Shown: positions 1 to 12,600 of the stretch, piece by piece
How the letters are laid out: each line of letters starts with the position of its first letter
Position numbering within the stretch: position 1 is the stretch's first letter
NCBI GenBank assembly: GCA_033239525.1
Contig: BSYO01000026.1
Location: 9,642,457-9,706,456, forward strand
DNA length: 64,000 bases
Source: Nepenthes gracilis
Lineage: Eukaryota > Streptophyta > Magnoliopsida > Caryophyllales > Nepenthaceae
Reading direction: 5' to 3'
The notes under the pieces: generated by a model
Told to the model about the DNA's origin: nothing
Database searches by the model: none
What the model saw: only the letters and a program-made list of their open reading frames with translations
Translations under genes and position numbers: made by a program

Positions 1-734
1 CAAAACATATATTTAAAATCAATGTACGGGATATATCAAAACCCATCTATAGATAAAATTGGCGAATCTTAAATTCAAATCCAAAATCTAAATTCAAATA
101 TCCAAATCTATACAGATATAAAAAAATATACACTAAATCTGAGTTTTGATTATTTAAAGATTAACTTGAAAAAATGGTTATTTTTAATCCGATAACCTTA
201 GACCAAATCAAATGCAAGTGAGACCAACATGCTAGGCCACTTATGTACTTTGTCTCCCATAGGTAAAATTGTTCACTATATTTTGTCACCTGCGACTTTA
301 GATATAATTTCTCAAGTTGTTAGATATATTACAACATTCAAATTTATATAAATTCTAATAAATTGTCCAGATGGGAAGAGTCACTATATCCAAACTTTTC
401 TTACTAGCAAAAATGGATTTCTAATAATAAATATCTTTCCATAGGGAGTTGGTCAGAATATCTAATAATAAATCCAAATGTAGTAATAATAATCTGGCAC
501 ATGCATGTGAAAATGCACGGGTAAATGCAAGTTTTATACTAATTTGTTTACAGATATACTAATATAAAAATATATATTATCCAATAATTATCTATTTATT
601 TTAGAAAATCACAAAGTTCTCAAATATTAACAGAAACAAAATAAATACATCAATCGACTGATAAAAATGTCATGTGTGCACAACAAAATAAGTGGAATAA
701 TTAAAATTATACCCACGGGTTTAAATCCTCCAAA
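1..734. other. AT-rich intergenic DNA, no gene seen
   Basis: This stretch is AT-rich, with scattered short A and T runs and no reading frame resembling a known protein. I see no RNA gene. It may be decayed repeat sequence beyond the LTR-like block that follows. Confidence 0.5.
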
Positions 735-1515
735 TCAAAATGAAAATAAATCAGATGCGAAATCAGACAAATGATAGGGATATAAGATACTTACCTCGAT
801 TTTATACTCTATAGATCGAAAGAAAGGATACTTCGAAGTACCCGAATTGTGCTTTCTCTCTCCTACCGGTGCATCCTTTCTCTCTCTACCAATGCAGTTT
901 CTCTCTCCTACCACAATATGCTGCTTTGTCATGCACACTGTCGTCTCTGCTACCTTCCACGGTCACTGCTGACCTTTCTGGGTCTCTCCTCGCCACGTGC
1001 CATCACAGACCCTCTCTCTCTCCTCACTGACACACCGCCGCATTTGATTTTTTTAAATTTCACTCTACCTTCCTGCAAATGCCTCCACGTCCTTTGCCAC
1101 CACCCATCGAGATGTCATCACCTTGTGTGGCTCCATCCTAAGTCGCCACCATTACTAATTGATGGTAGCGTCGCCTCCTCTTCTTTGGTCTTCTCCCTCT
1201 TCTTTCTTCCTCTCTTCCTCTTCTCCTCCCTCCTCCTCACGCAAAACCCTACCCCTCCTTTTCTCCTCTCTCTCCGCTCTTCTCTCTCCTTTTCTCCCCT
1301 GTTTATGTCAGCCGCCGGATCCTCTTTCATTTTCTTTCTTTTTACACACACACACACATATTATTCCACCAACACTCAGACGTGCTTTGGGTGCCACATT
1401 GCAAATTTGATTTTTTTTTAAATTTCACAATCTTTAATTAATTATTATCACATTCAAATTAGCTAAAATCATAATTAATAATAAAATAATCCAAACGAGT
1501 ATCCGAGATGTTACA
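735..1515 (-). repeat. Possible LTR of a Gypsy-type element, minus strand
   Basis: Read on the minus strand, the block opens with TGTAACATCTCGG at 1515, a start typical of plant Gypsy LTRs. It continues through an AT-rich part, a GA-rich transcribed-leader-like part (about 1120-1360) and a stretch resembling the end of such LTRs near 735-800. No second LTR and no target duplication were found, so the far end is a guess. The open frames on both strands here are low-complexity CT/GA sequence and are not treated as genes. It lies beside a minus-strand Tat-type remnant and could be its 3' LTR or a separate solo LTR. Confidence 0.35.
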
Positions 1516-1929
1516 TCTTTAAGCATGTGTCGATTTGTCTTTGTCTAGTGTTGGTTCTATTTGCCGATTAAGCGTTATTATTATCATCGCTGGACATAGG
1601 TGGATACCTTTGTCTGGTTGTGCTCGTTCCTGAGAGAGGAAGTTGTAACGCTTTGACTTTCTGGTGTGGTGCTATTTCCTATGGGAGGATGTTGTGGCAC
1701 ATCTGTTGATCAACCTCACTGGGGGCGACTGGGTATGGTTGCCATAGTTGTCGCGCTCTAGCATAGTTTAGGTTGTTGTCCACATGGGATGTCGGTGCTC
1801 AGTCCTCTTTGTAGATGTCATCACCTTTGTGTGTCTGATCCTAATTAGCTTATGGATATTTTTAATCATCTGATGAGGCTCTATATCCATAATGGCTTTA
1901 ATCCTCACAGGGTTGGCCTCTCTTCTACA

Positions 1930-2470
1930 TTAGGAGATTATGAAATCCAAAAATTTAACAAAAATTATCCCAAAAATGTACTTAGTCGGGTTTAACTTTA
2001 TTTGGTATGAGTATATTGAACGAATATGATAGATTTTTAATATGGTCGTCCACAAGTATACTTTTGATGAGCATATTGTTAATGTACACATTCATATTTT
2101 TTTTACTTGTCTGAATATATTGTTCACAAGTCTGTAATATGTGGCACAGATGTTCTTCAAACTAAATGGCATTAGTCTATAACAGTAACATCCCCAATCT
2201 GTCACAAATGAGGTTATTTCTTCATCTTTTGGGGTTTATCTAAATCTGATTATACCCTAAATAAATCTCCATGAAACTTAATAATTGGTGACCAGATATC
2301 GAATTTACTAAATGATTAATCCTTGGTAGTGAGCAACTATTTTTAGGACATATTTTATTAATATTTGTGAAACCGACGCATATCTTCTTGCCATTACACT
2401 TCTTTATCATGATGATATTGGATGACTAATCTGGGTTATTGACCTCTCAGATAAAACCGACATTGGTTAA
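1930..2470 (-). pseudogene. Gypsy reverse transcriptase remnant
   Basis: Minus-strand translation in shifting frames gives pieces that align in order with Tat-type reverse transcriptase. Near 2470 there is an NGKKICVGF-like match to the family motif NGKWRMCVDF. Next comes NKICPKNS with LPRI (family NKACPKDS, LPRI), then LLSFMEIYLGYNQI (family LLSFMDAYSGYNQI). Further down are decayed matches to the MPFGL and YVDD regions. Several stop codons and frameshifts interrupt it, so it cannot make an enzyme. Confidence 0.6.
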
Positions 2471-4353
2471 TTTTTTAACCTTTTCTTGAATGACCATGCA
2501 CTTTTCTATGAAACAATTTTTTTTCTACTTGACTGGCTTGTTTTCGAGAACGAGACTGAGCTTGTTAACCATCATTTCCATTTAAATCTCTATCATATTA
2601 GTCAATGTCTAGGCTAAGATGTCAACATTACTCCACAAAGTCTATCAATTTTTATTTCATATCTTGATCCAAAGAAGATCTTGACATATTCATTCGGGTC
2701 TGTCGAACTCAATATTATCTAAAGCGGTGACTTTTGGGTTGAACTTGCTGAAAAAAGACCTCATCCGAAGGTCAAACTCTTCTATTGGTTGTGAAGGAGT
2801 TGGAGCATCAATTTGTGTCAAGTAATAGTTTCGTTCAATGACCTGCTCTCGTCAACCCAGTATGACTTGCAAATGATGGAATGTCTACTACCAAAAAAGT
2901 TAATGGGAGGTCATCTTAGAATACATCATTATCTTAAGTTCTAGGTGTATGATCCTCTTAACTTAAACAAACTCATTATCTAACCTATATAACAGTCAAT
3001 CTGATTACATTTTAATCCTAATTTAATAAATATATCAAAATAGAGAATATTTCTTAAAATTTCATTATTATGAAGACTCATCTCAATTGGTAAATCTAAA
3101 TTCTGTTTAAAACAAATACAGATATAACAAAGAGACTAGAATAGGGTGATTATATGTGTCATATTATTGTCACTAAAATCAATAACTTCTTTTCCTACTA
3201 TTATTTTTTGTCTCTTGTTGAAGGAAGCTTTGCTCGGATATTGTTAAAAAATGCTACTATGGCGGGTCTAGTGAAGGCCATGTTAATCACTCATGTCTAT
3301 ATTGGATTTCATGGTAGCTCGCTCATCTCTTCGTCATCCTAGCCTTAATCTAGGATGGTCTCAGGTTCTGCAAATATTTCTTGAGAAATCTTTTTTGGAC
3401 CAAGGCGTCAATCTCTTTTTGAAATGTCCAAAAAACCTTGAGGTTGTGCCTCGAAAATCGATGATAGAGATAGTATTTCGATTGATCTCCTCCATTCGGG
3501 ATTTTGATTGGCTTGGACCATTTTAATAATTTTTTGTTCTAAATCTATGTTGGAATGCTGATCTGATTATTAGTGAGGGTCATGAGATATAACAACTTAA
3601 ACTCTCAACGAGCACCTAGCTCAGTCCTCTATTATTTATGATAGTCCCGAGCGGGTCAGTTGTCGTTGTTTCTCCTTTTTTCACCCCCAGTATGTCCTGG
3701 ATGCTGTTCATAGTTTGGGTGTTCTGACTTTTTGACTTTGTTTACTTCCTTTACCACAATGTAGAGCCTAATGATAACTTTTGCTTCCAAAAATATCTTG
3801 GGATATTACTGAACCAGCGATTTAAAAAGTCGCTTCATTGAATAGTCACCATATATGTATTTAGTTTCATCTCATCGGTGAGCACCTAGCTCGATATTTT
3901 GTTGCTTATATGATAGTCCTAAGCGGGTTGGTTACTATTGTTTCTCCTTTGTTTTTTGCCCTCGGTATGTTCCAAATGTTGTTCATAATTTAGGCGTCCT
4001 GACCTTTAAGTTTTGTTTACTTCATTTGCCGCAATGTAAGCCTTGGTGATAGCTTCTACCTCCCAAAATGTCTTGAAATTTTGCTAAACCGATGACTTGA
4101 AAAAGTCGTATGACTGAATAATCACCATATAAGTATTTAACTTCACCTCATCAATGAGTTTTATTATGCCTCTAGACTCGAATTTGAATCAAGCCAGACA
4201 ACATTTTAGGCTCTCATTGAGAGCCTGCCTAATCTTAATCAGATGTTACGGTTGTTTTTCTTTCCTTCGACTAAAGGCAAAATGAGATGGAAACTAGTTA
4301 GCCAGTTATTGAAAGGTCTTAGTAAAATTTGATCCTAATATGTAGAACCAAAT

Positions 4354-4600
4354 TTATGTGTCTATCTTTAAAGTTAAAGGAAAACAAAAGCACAACGCAA
4401 CATCCTTTAGATTCTTGAAGCCGAACGGGATATGAAAGTGAAGTAAATGATCCATTAGATCAATATTTCCATCATATGGCTCTACTATGGGCATTTTAAA
4501 CTTGTGGAGAAGTTTGTCCATCTTAATCTCAGAGGTGAATAACAAATGACGCAATTGGATCATCTAACAAATAGAGCTTCCTCGAAAAACCTGTAATTTT
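4354..4600 (-). pseudogene. Tat-type Gypsy gag fragment
   Basis: A minus-strand frame of 69 codons carries the core signature of plant Tat-type gag: HKFKMPIVEPYDGNIDLMDH followed by FPLTLK. The functional family has KFKMP, PYDG, DP.DHL and FP.TLKG.A at the same spacing. It is cut by stops on both sides. A related and better preserved gag lies at 33432-33704 on the plus strand, so this family inserted at least twice in the window. Confidence 0.65.
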
Positions 4601-6682
4601 ATTCTATTGATATGCTCCATTTTAGTTGTGAAGGTAATTTTTTTAACGTTAATGAAAACCCTAATTTTAAATAATTGACAGGTGATATCTCCCTAGTTGG
4701 AAAGGTTTAGGACATACTGTTGCATGACCCTTCATCTTAATTACAGTGGCACTCAAAATCCCAAGTGTATTGGGGGATTTTGCCATTTTAAACTTCTCTC
4801 CTTCACCTCAAAGTTGAGACAACTTTTGAACCAGGAGAAAAAAGATTCGATTTTGCATCTCAAGGGGCATGGGATGTTTTTGACTAAGAGTAGCTCCCCA
4901 TTGAGACAACTTTCTTACTTTTTGACCTCATCTTTAAAGTCGAAACTTATGGGTGAAGGATTTCAACATAATATATTTGATTCTCACTTTTGTCCTCGAG
5001 AGATTTCAACATCTTTAACGTATCTTGCAATTGAGTTGCTAGGACTCCAATGTTTGAATTGATTGGTAAATGAACACTTTTTTGGCTACCTTCTTCAAAA
5101 AGGATGCCACGAGAATGGGTAATCTTTGATAGTTAACTCGATTGTTCATATGCTCATATATTCGTCATGTCGACTGGTTTTGTCAAAACTTGTGAGTTAG
5201 TAAATTTTTATGGGTGTAATTGTATTTAGATAAAAATGAATAACTTGACTGTATTTTTCATAGGTAGCATTAATAATACTTATCTCGAATGTGGATTATG
5301 ATTTGAAAAAAGCCAAATAAAATTATCAAACTTTTATTTGAATCCTTGTATATAACAATAAATAAAAATTTCAAAAGAATTAAAATTTATTTTTTAATAT
5401 ATCATCCGATACTCAAGTTTTTCTATAAAACATTGAGAGACACAGAGAAAGAGAGAGAGAGAGAAAGAGATGTACTTGGTTTTGCATTCTTGGAAGAACA
5501 AGTATATTAAAAAGCTATGCTCCATCCTCACCTTTCAAATTTTATCCCCCTTTTTTTTTAAAATAAAAATAAGGCATACTTATAGTCATTTTACCAATTG
5601 ATGATGATTTCATGAAGATAAATAGCCTGTCACAATATAAGCAATTAGTTTAATTAAAAATTAATTATTGATACAACTGTTATTATGCATATTCTAATAG
5701 TGGTGTTGATTAAATGCTATTAAACCCTAAATATTAAATTAATAATGATTAATAATTAATATTAGTTAATTCAGATATCATTGCCTGTTTTAATTGTAAA
5801 GTATACAAACCATTCGACCAAATTTACAGCTCACCTAGATCTTCAAATATGCAACCATTCATATAACTTAATTCAACTTACATTTTGTTTAATAGCCAAC
5901 TAAAATTAAGTTAAAATCGGACTCTGTAATCTTTGAGTTTAGCCACATGAGCCAGTTAATATTTTTTTCTCTTTTTTTTTTTTAATCATTTGTGAGCTCT
6001 CTGTACTGATTTATTAGACCAGCCCAGTTAAAGTACTATCCAACAAAAAAATCCCACATGGAAGCACAAAACACAGCTCATGTTGATTGTGTCATGCAGT
6101 GGGGGGAATGTTTATAATGACCCCAAATATTAAGTTCTCATTATTTTTTAATGATTAAAATAATTTTTAAAAATTAAAAGATATTAATTAAAATAATAAT
6201 TTAATATGTTATCTTAGTATTAAGCTTTCATATTATTATGAAAATATATAAATATCATCTATTAAGAGGATTAAAAAAATCTAATATTTAAAAAGATCCT
6301 AAGAAAACTGTTTCAACTCACCAACATATCTAGATAATGGCCCACTACTCAAATGAATTCCATCAACAATCAATGAATAACGATGAAAATAAATAAATTT
6401 CATAGAAAAAAGAAAAGAAAAATGGAAGTTCCAGAATTGAAATTTCTCTAGCAGTCAACCGCAGACAATTAAACAGGGAAACATCAACTGAAGAACCAAC
6501 ACAGATTACTAAGAATAAATTATCCTTCTATCAGAGATGGCATCAAACAACCACAAACTACATTTTGGAAGCAAGCAGCTGCTACCAACTAAGAAAAAAT
6601 TGATTTTCAGTATTCTTTTCCAAGGAAGCAAAGAGAGGGGGACGGGGGCATCACCTTTCAAGTTGACAACATGGGAATCGTT
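4601..6682. other. Intergenic DNA, no gene; likely 3' UTR of the V-ATPase gene near 6400-6682
   Basis: Open frames here, including one of 121 codons at 4697-5062, resemble nothing I recognise and have no supporting motifs. There is a short GA run near 5440-5470. The last few hundred bases are richer in G and C than the DNA to the left and would be the 3' untranslated region of the minus-strand V-ATPase gene. No clear polyadenylation hexamer was fixed. Confidence 0.45.
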
Positions 6683-9600
6683 TTAGTCTGCCCGAGACTG
6701 TCCAGCTCGCGAAGACAAGATGATCCCAACGATGAGGCCATAGAGGGCAAGTGCTTCGGCAAAGATGAGAATGAGAATCATCCCGACGAAAAGCTTTGGC
6801 TGTTGTGCATTTGCTCTACCCGCCCAAAGGAGAAATCAGCAAAACAAACCACACCACGGCAATATAATGCCTCGGTTTATATAAAAAAGGCTCATATCAA
6901 TTATTATGATTAACATACAGACAATTCTAAAGCAATGGAGCTATCTTGAACTCCTCCAAAAACGAACGAGATAAGTGGTAATTGGATCATTAACTGATAT
7001 GGATTCATTTAGAATCTATCTGAATTCTTTATTGTGATTATAATTGTTGAGACAACTTACAGGGTGTTTCTTTATTCTGGAATTGGTTTGTGCCAAAAAA
7101 GCAACCTTACTCGATTGTTATCAAACCAACTGTAATCTTGTTCAATCCATGAGGATTCCACCAATGCAATTTAGAATGAATCAATAAAAACACATCAATT
7201 CAAATACTGATTTTCGAATTGAGAAAGGTCTGCTTGACACCTAGAAACTGCTCAGCCATAATGCCCATGTTGTGGAAATGCTACTCGAAAGGTAATGAAT
7301 TACTCCTACATCTCCCTGTACAACACTCTACATTCTGCTACTCTTTACTTTGTGATTGTGTATTCCAGATTGAACACATCCATATGCACCCATTTTACAT
7401 GTTACGTGTAGCTCGATGCAACGGTAAAATTATTTTATTATGACATGGAACTCAGTTTAAGGCACAAACCCACCTATGATGCAGGGTTCAAGCTGTGTGC
7501 ATCTAATTTTTCCCAAATCCTATGATAAGAGAATCTCTCATACTGGACTGGCTTCTTTTAAGTAGGAAAAATACTATTTATCACACCCATATATATCTAC
7601 AACTCTTCTCTCTATATGTTGAGCTCATTGAAATTAAAAAAAAAAAAAACTAAAACAAATAAAATGGGCCCCCACATAGAAAGGGGGTTGTAGATTGGCT
7701 GTTGGGGGATTAGGATGTGTAGCAATGCTCAACTATTGTTCCAAAATCTCATAATCCTTCTCTAATCAAGAACCTACGCTTGTCAGTTTTGCAAGGTTCA
7801 GGAAACTTGCTTTTCTTTTTATCTTCTTTTTGCACCTTAAATCTTTTAACAGTAGAAGCTGAAAGCAGTGCAGCTGTGACCACACGAGGGAAGTTTATAA
7901 AACAAAAATGAAGACAAAAAACAAGCAGCAGTAGAGCTGGAAAAGAAGAAAAATGGAGGAAAAGAGGAGAAGAAAAATAAAGGACAGACCACCATCACCA
8001 CCACCACCACACAAGAGGACCATGCACGGGCCATCCCCATCACGTATCTCTGGCCAGGACCATTATTTTTCACTTTGTTGTCATTTGCTTCAGTTTTTTA
8101 TACAATTTCTTTGCTGTTGCCTATTTTATTTTTTCTTTCTACTGGAACCCTTACCACTATTATTATTTTAAATTCAACCTCTCTCCCATTCTCAGTCTCT
8201 CTGGGACTTCTGGGCATCGATATTTTTATTAAGTTCTGATTTTAAGACATTTTCTTCCCAAGTGATTCTTTCTAAACCTCTCTCTCAATGAGCCAAAAAA
8301 AAAAAAAAAAAAAAAAACCTCATGCCCCAAATAGTTGTCAAGTATATTGTATATAGTCTTACCCTAATCACAAAGACATTATTCTGTAGTTTTTTTTTTA
8401 TCCCAACTTATTATTATTTTCTAGCAATTTTTATTTAAATTATGCAATTAAATTACATATTTTTGTTGTGTGGGTTCAGTCATTAAAGAATAATTTTTGG
8501 AACAAAAGCAAGTAAATGAATCGAATGTATCCTTTATTTTGTCAACTGAATCCATCAGCTAATTGAAAAAATACAGAAAAGAAGAACAAAGTAAAATCTT
8601 CTAGAAATTTACGACGGTGAAGGGTTAAAATATATACTATTTAGGAAACACAAACACCCTTTCAGACTCAAAGTGTCAGTATTTGACCCTGGATACGTTG
8701 GGACATATATCGGACACGTTCCGACATGTGTTTATTTTTTTTGTCCGACACATTCCAGCATCCGGATATGTCCTGACACGTTCTGAATGCGTTTTGAACA
8801 CTTTGAGTAATTTTATAATATTTTAAAAACTATGAGTTATTTTATAAATTTCAAAAAATATGGTTGTTTTATAATTTTCAAAACTTAAAACAATACCTTT
8901 CTCTTTTATTTTTGTCAATAGTCTCCATTACTCAAAAATATTAGTCAATAAAGACTTCTTTTTTCATGATAAGCGATATTTTTTTACCAAATTTTCATAG
9001 GATATAGAGTCAAAATTCCAGAAAAATGAAACGAATACGGAGGTGAAACAAAAGGAGGCGATAACACAATTGATCTTTGATGAAGCAAAGATTTAATTTT
9101 TTTTCATCACAAATAAAGATGATATACCCATAAATTAAGTATAAAATAATAGTATTTATTAACTAAAAAATTATAAACCATAATTTTTTTTATGTGTCCC
9201 CAACGTCTCATATCCGTGATTTTTATAAAACGGCGTATCGAGTCGTGTCCATGTCCCGTGTCAGTACCCATGCTTTATAGTAAATTATTTATTGAAATAA
9301 AAAACATATATTAAAAATAAAAGGGGAAAAGAAAATTCCAGTCTCCCACGGCCTAACTCTCCTCTATATATAGAGAAGAATAAGGCAAAAAGGGAGGGCG
9401 GCTCTCTGCCTGAGGCAGAGAGCAGAAGCAGAGAGAAGGAGAGAAGGAAGAGAGAGGTGGAGAGGAGAGAAGGCAGACGGGGGGAGAGAGAGAGAGTGAG
9501 AGAAAAGGAAGCAAGGCCGCCAGGCAAAGCGGGAGAAGAGAGAGTAGAGAAAAAATAGAGAGAGAAAAAGTTTATGTGAAAGTTTAGAGTGTCAGTTTTT

Positions 9601-12600
9601 GTTTTAGAAATTTAGTATTTTGGTATAGTAGGCTTTGTTTATTTTTCAGTTTCGGCTTAATATTAAATTTCTTTCCGGATCATTTTGTACTTTTATTTTG
9701 TCAGTTTTCGTACTATTCGCTTATTATTCTCATAGGTTAGCTTAGTTTCTAATTGATACAGAAGCTTTATGTTGTGCTATTGTGAGAATCAATATGTTAA
9801 AGACTAATCATCGAAGTCCTCCAACAACTTTATATTTTTACATTTTAATTTTTAGTATTTTATTTTCTATCTTTTTATTACTAAGCTTTGAATGGCCGAA
9901 CAACTGCCACTCTTGTAATTTTAAATTTTTATTATTTAGTTTCTTATATTTTATTTATTATCCTTTTATTTTTTAAGCCTTGGATGATTGAATTACCACC
10001 GCTCTTACAATTTTATATTTCCACATCTTAAATTTTTACACTTTAATTTTTGTCGCTATTGAACGATAAAACCGCCACAAACATTTTGATTTTCAGCAGT
10101 TTAAAATTTCATAATTTAATTTTTTGTATTTTTTAGTTAACTTTATGGTAGTTCCACAACTATTATAACCGCTCCTATCATCACTAATTTAACGTTTTTA
10201 ATTTTCTTTGACATTTTTGAAATAGAATACAGTTATAAAATTAGTTTTATATAGAAAATTAATTTTCTGTGGATATGATACCTAGCGGAAGATGAAGCTA
10301 CTGCTGTTCCAGGAGAGAACTTACTCTGCTCATAGACCCGAGTCCTACTAATAAGCCCCTTTGTCTAGTCACTGAACAAGTTTCTATCCCTTTAGCCTAA
10401 AGGTGATTCTGTTTCCCTTCACTATGCCTACTGGGCCTAGCCTTTTGCTTTTTCAGACTTCATTGACCTTAAAAAAATCACCTAAAAATCGTGACTTTCC
10501 CCCATCTTTTTGGCTTAATCTTAGTTACTGGAAAAATTACATCGAAGCCTCATGTACTTATAAGGTTAAAAAAACCACCACTCTTGCAATTTTAAATTTT
10601 TATTATTTAGTTTCTCACACTTCATTTATTATTCTTTTATTTTTGAAACCTTGAATGATTGAGTTATCACCGCTCTTATAATTTTATATTTTCGCATCTT
10701 AAATTTCTATAATTTAATTTTTGTCACTATCGAACGGTAGAACCACCACAAATATTTTGATTTTCAGCAATTTAAAATTTCATAATTTAATTTTTGAATC
10801 TTTTAGTTAACTTTATGGTAGTTCTGTAACTATTATAACCTCTCCTATCATCACTAATCTAACGTTTTTTAATTTTCATTGACATTTTTGGAATAGAACA
10901 TAGTTATAAAATTAATTTTACATAGAAAATTAATTTTCTATGGATATGATACTCAACTTACTAGAAAAATTACACCGAACTCTCGTGCACTTATAAGGTT
11001 AAAAAAACCATATCTAGTAAGGTACGGTCAATTCTCCTTATATATTTGACAATTGATTGACCAAGTTCATGAAATCAAAGAGTTCAAAGGAGGTGATTGG
11101 TTAATGTAGTTATTTGGCAAGTCCTAATAACAGAAAGACTTGGCTTGTAATTTTTTTGGAAAAGTACGAAAGGAATGAATTAATTAGTTGGGGGTCGATG
11201 GAATATGGCTGTATGTGTAAAATGTCTCGAGCATGTTAAAGACGTGAGATAATTTATGTTGATGAAAAAAGCAGCTGAACTTGCTACCTGATGAAGAGAT
11301 GTGATCGTGATGATTGGTGAGTACCAATAAAAAGACACAATGTACCCTGTGATGCATGTTGCACCCCCAAACCAGCAGCTCAAAGTGGAAAGGGAAGGGG
11401 AATGGAAGCAACTGCTAATCATGCATAAAAGAAATATCGACATGTTTGGTTATTGAAATGGAATAAGATAATAATAAAATAATTATTCTCAGGTAATAGA
11501 ATAAAATAGGAATAGAGTTAAAAATTATTATTCCCATATTTGGTTGTTGAAATAGAATAAATTGATAATTAGTATTCCAATATTTGATTTGTAGAATAGT
11601 ATGAGGAATAAGGTAAAATTTTATCGTAAAGATTTTTTTGCCCTTATTTAATGAAAAAGATATTTCTTATATATATATATATATATTGTATATTATTCTA
11701 AATTATTATTTAGTATAATATATATTTTTATCATAAAAAATAAATATTTGATATAATATATATAATTGAATATATATTACGTATATATAATTAAGTGTAT
11801 ATATCAAATATTTATTAATTATTTGATATAATATTACTTATTATTATATAATACGTAATATTATATATTAATTATTTATTAAATATTACGTATATATAAG
11901 TACGTATATATATCAAATATTTATTAATTATTAGATATAATATTACATATTATTAAATATTATATTTAATATAATATTTGATATAATATTACATATTATT
12001 ACATAATAAGTAATATTATGTATTAAATATTTATTAAATATTACGTATATGTAATTCCGTCAATATATTAAATATTTATTAAATATTTGGTATAATATTA
12101 TGTATTATTATATAATACGTAATATTATGTATTAAATATTTATTAAATATTACATATATGTGATATTACGTGTATATAATAAATATTTATTAAATATAAT
12201 TATTAAATAATTATATATCAAATAATTACGTATGTGTGTGTGTGTATATATAGATATATATATAAGGGCATTTTTGAAATATAAAAAAATTGATGCGGGA
12301 ATAGTTATTCCCAATTACCCGGGAATAACTAATACCAATGGAGAGGTGGTAATAGTTATTCCCCAAAATCTAGAAATAACTATTCCTTCGGGAATATTTA
12401 TTCCTAATCAAAATGCAACCAAACAGTGTAATAAATATTTCCAAATGAATAAAGTGGAAATAAAAATTCTATTTCTACCAACCAAATGTGGGGTTGAGGA
12501 GAAAGTATGTACAAATTTGGCAAGATGGATTAATAAGGCAGCAATTCTACGGAATGCTGTCAATGATGATAATTTTGAAGTTGCTATGAATCCATTGGTC

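Larger units (their letters stand above)
1900..4600 (-). mobile_element. Decayed Tat-type Ty3/Gypsy retrotransposon, minus strand
   Basis: Two coding remnants in the order expected for a minus-strand Gypsy element support this call: a gag fragment at 4354-4600 and reverse transcriptase remnants at about 1930-2470. The DNA between them has no intact frame, but its position fits the end of gag plus protease. Stops and frameshifts are many, so the copy is old. No convincing LTR pair was found: the block ending at 1515 may be one LTR, and nothing clear lies above 4600. Assignment to the Tat group rests on the gag motif (KFKMP, then PYDG) and the RT opening motif. Confidence 0.6.

Noticed and set aside
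849..1421. 190-codon plus-strand open frame
   Set aside because: It is CT-rich low-complexity sequence overlapping GA-rich frames on the other strand, with Ser/Leu/Pro-biased translation and no family motif. It lies in an LTR-like block.
6671..6913. 80-codon plus-strand frame over the V-ATPase exon 3
   Set aside because: It is the antisense shadow of the minus-strand exon, which encodes a textbook subunit c ending.
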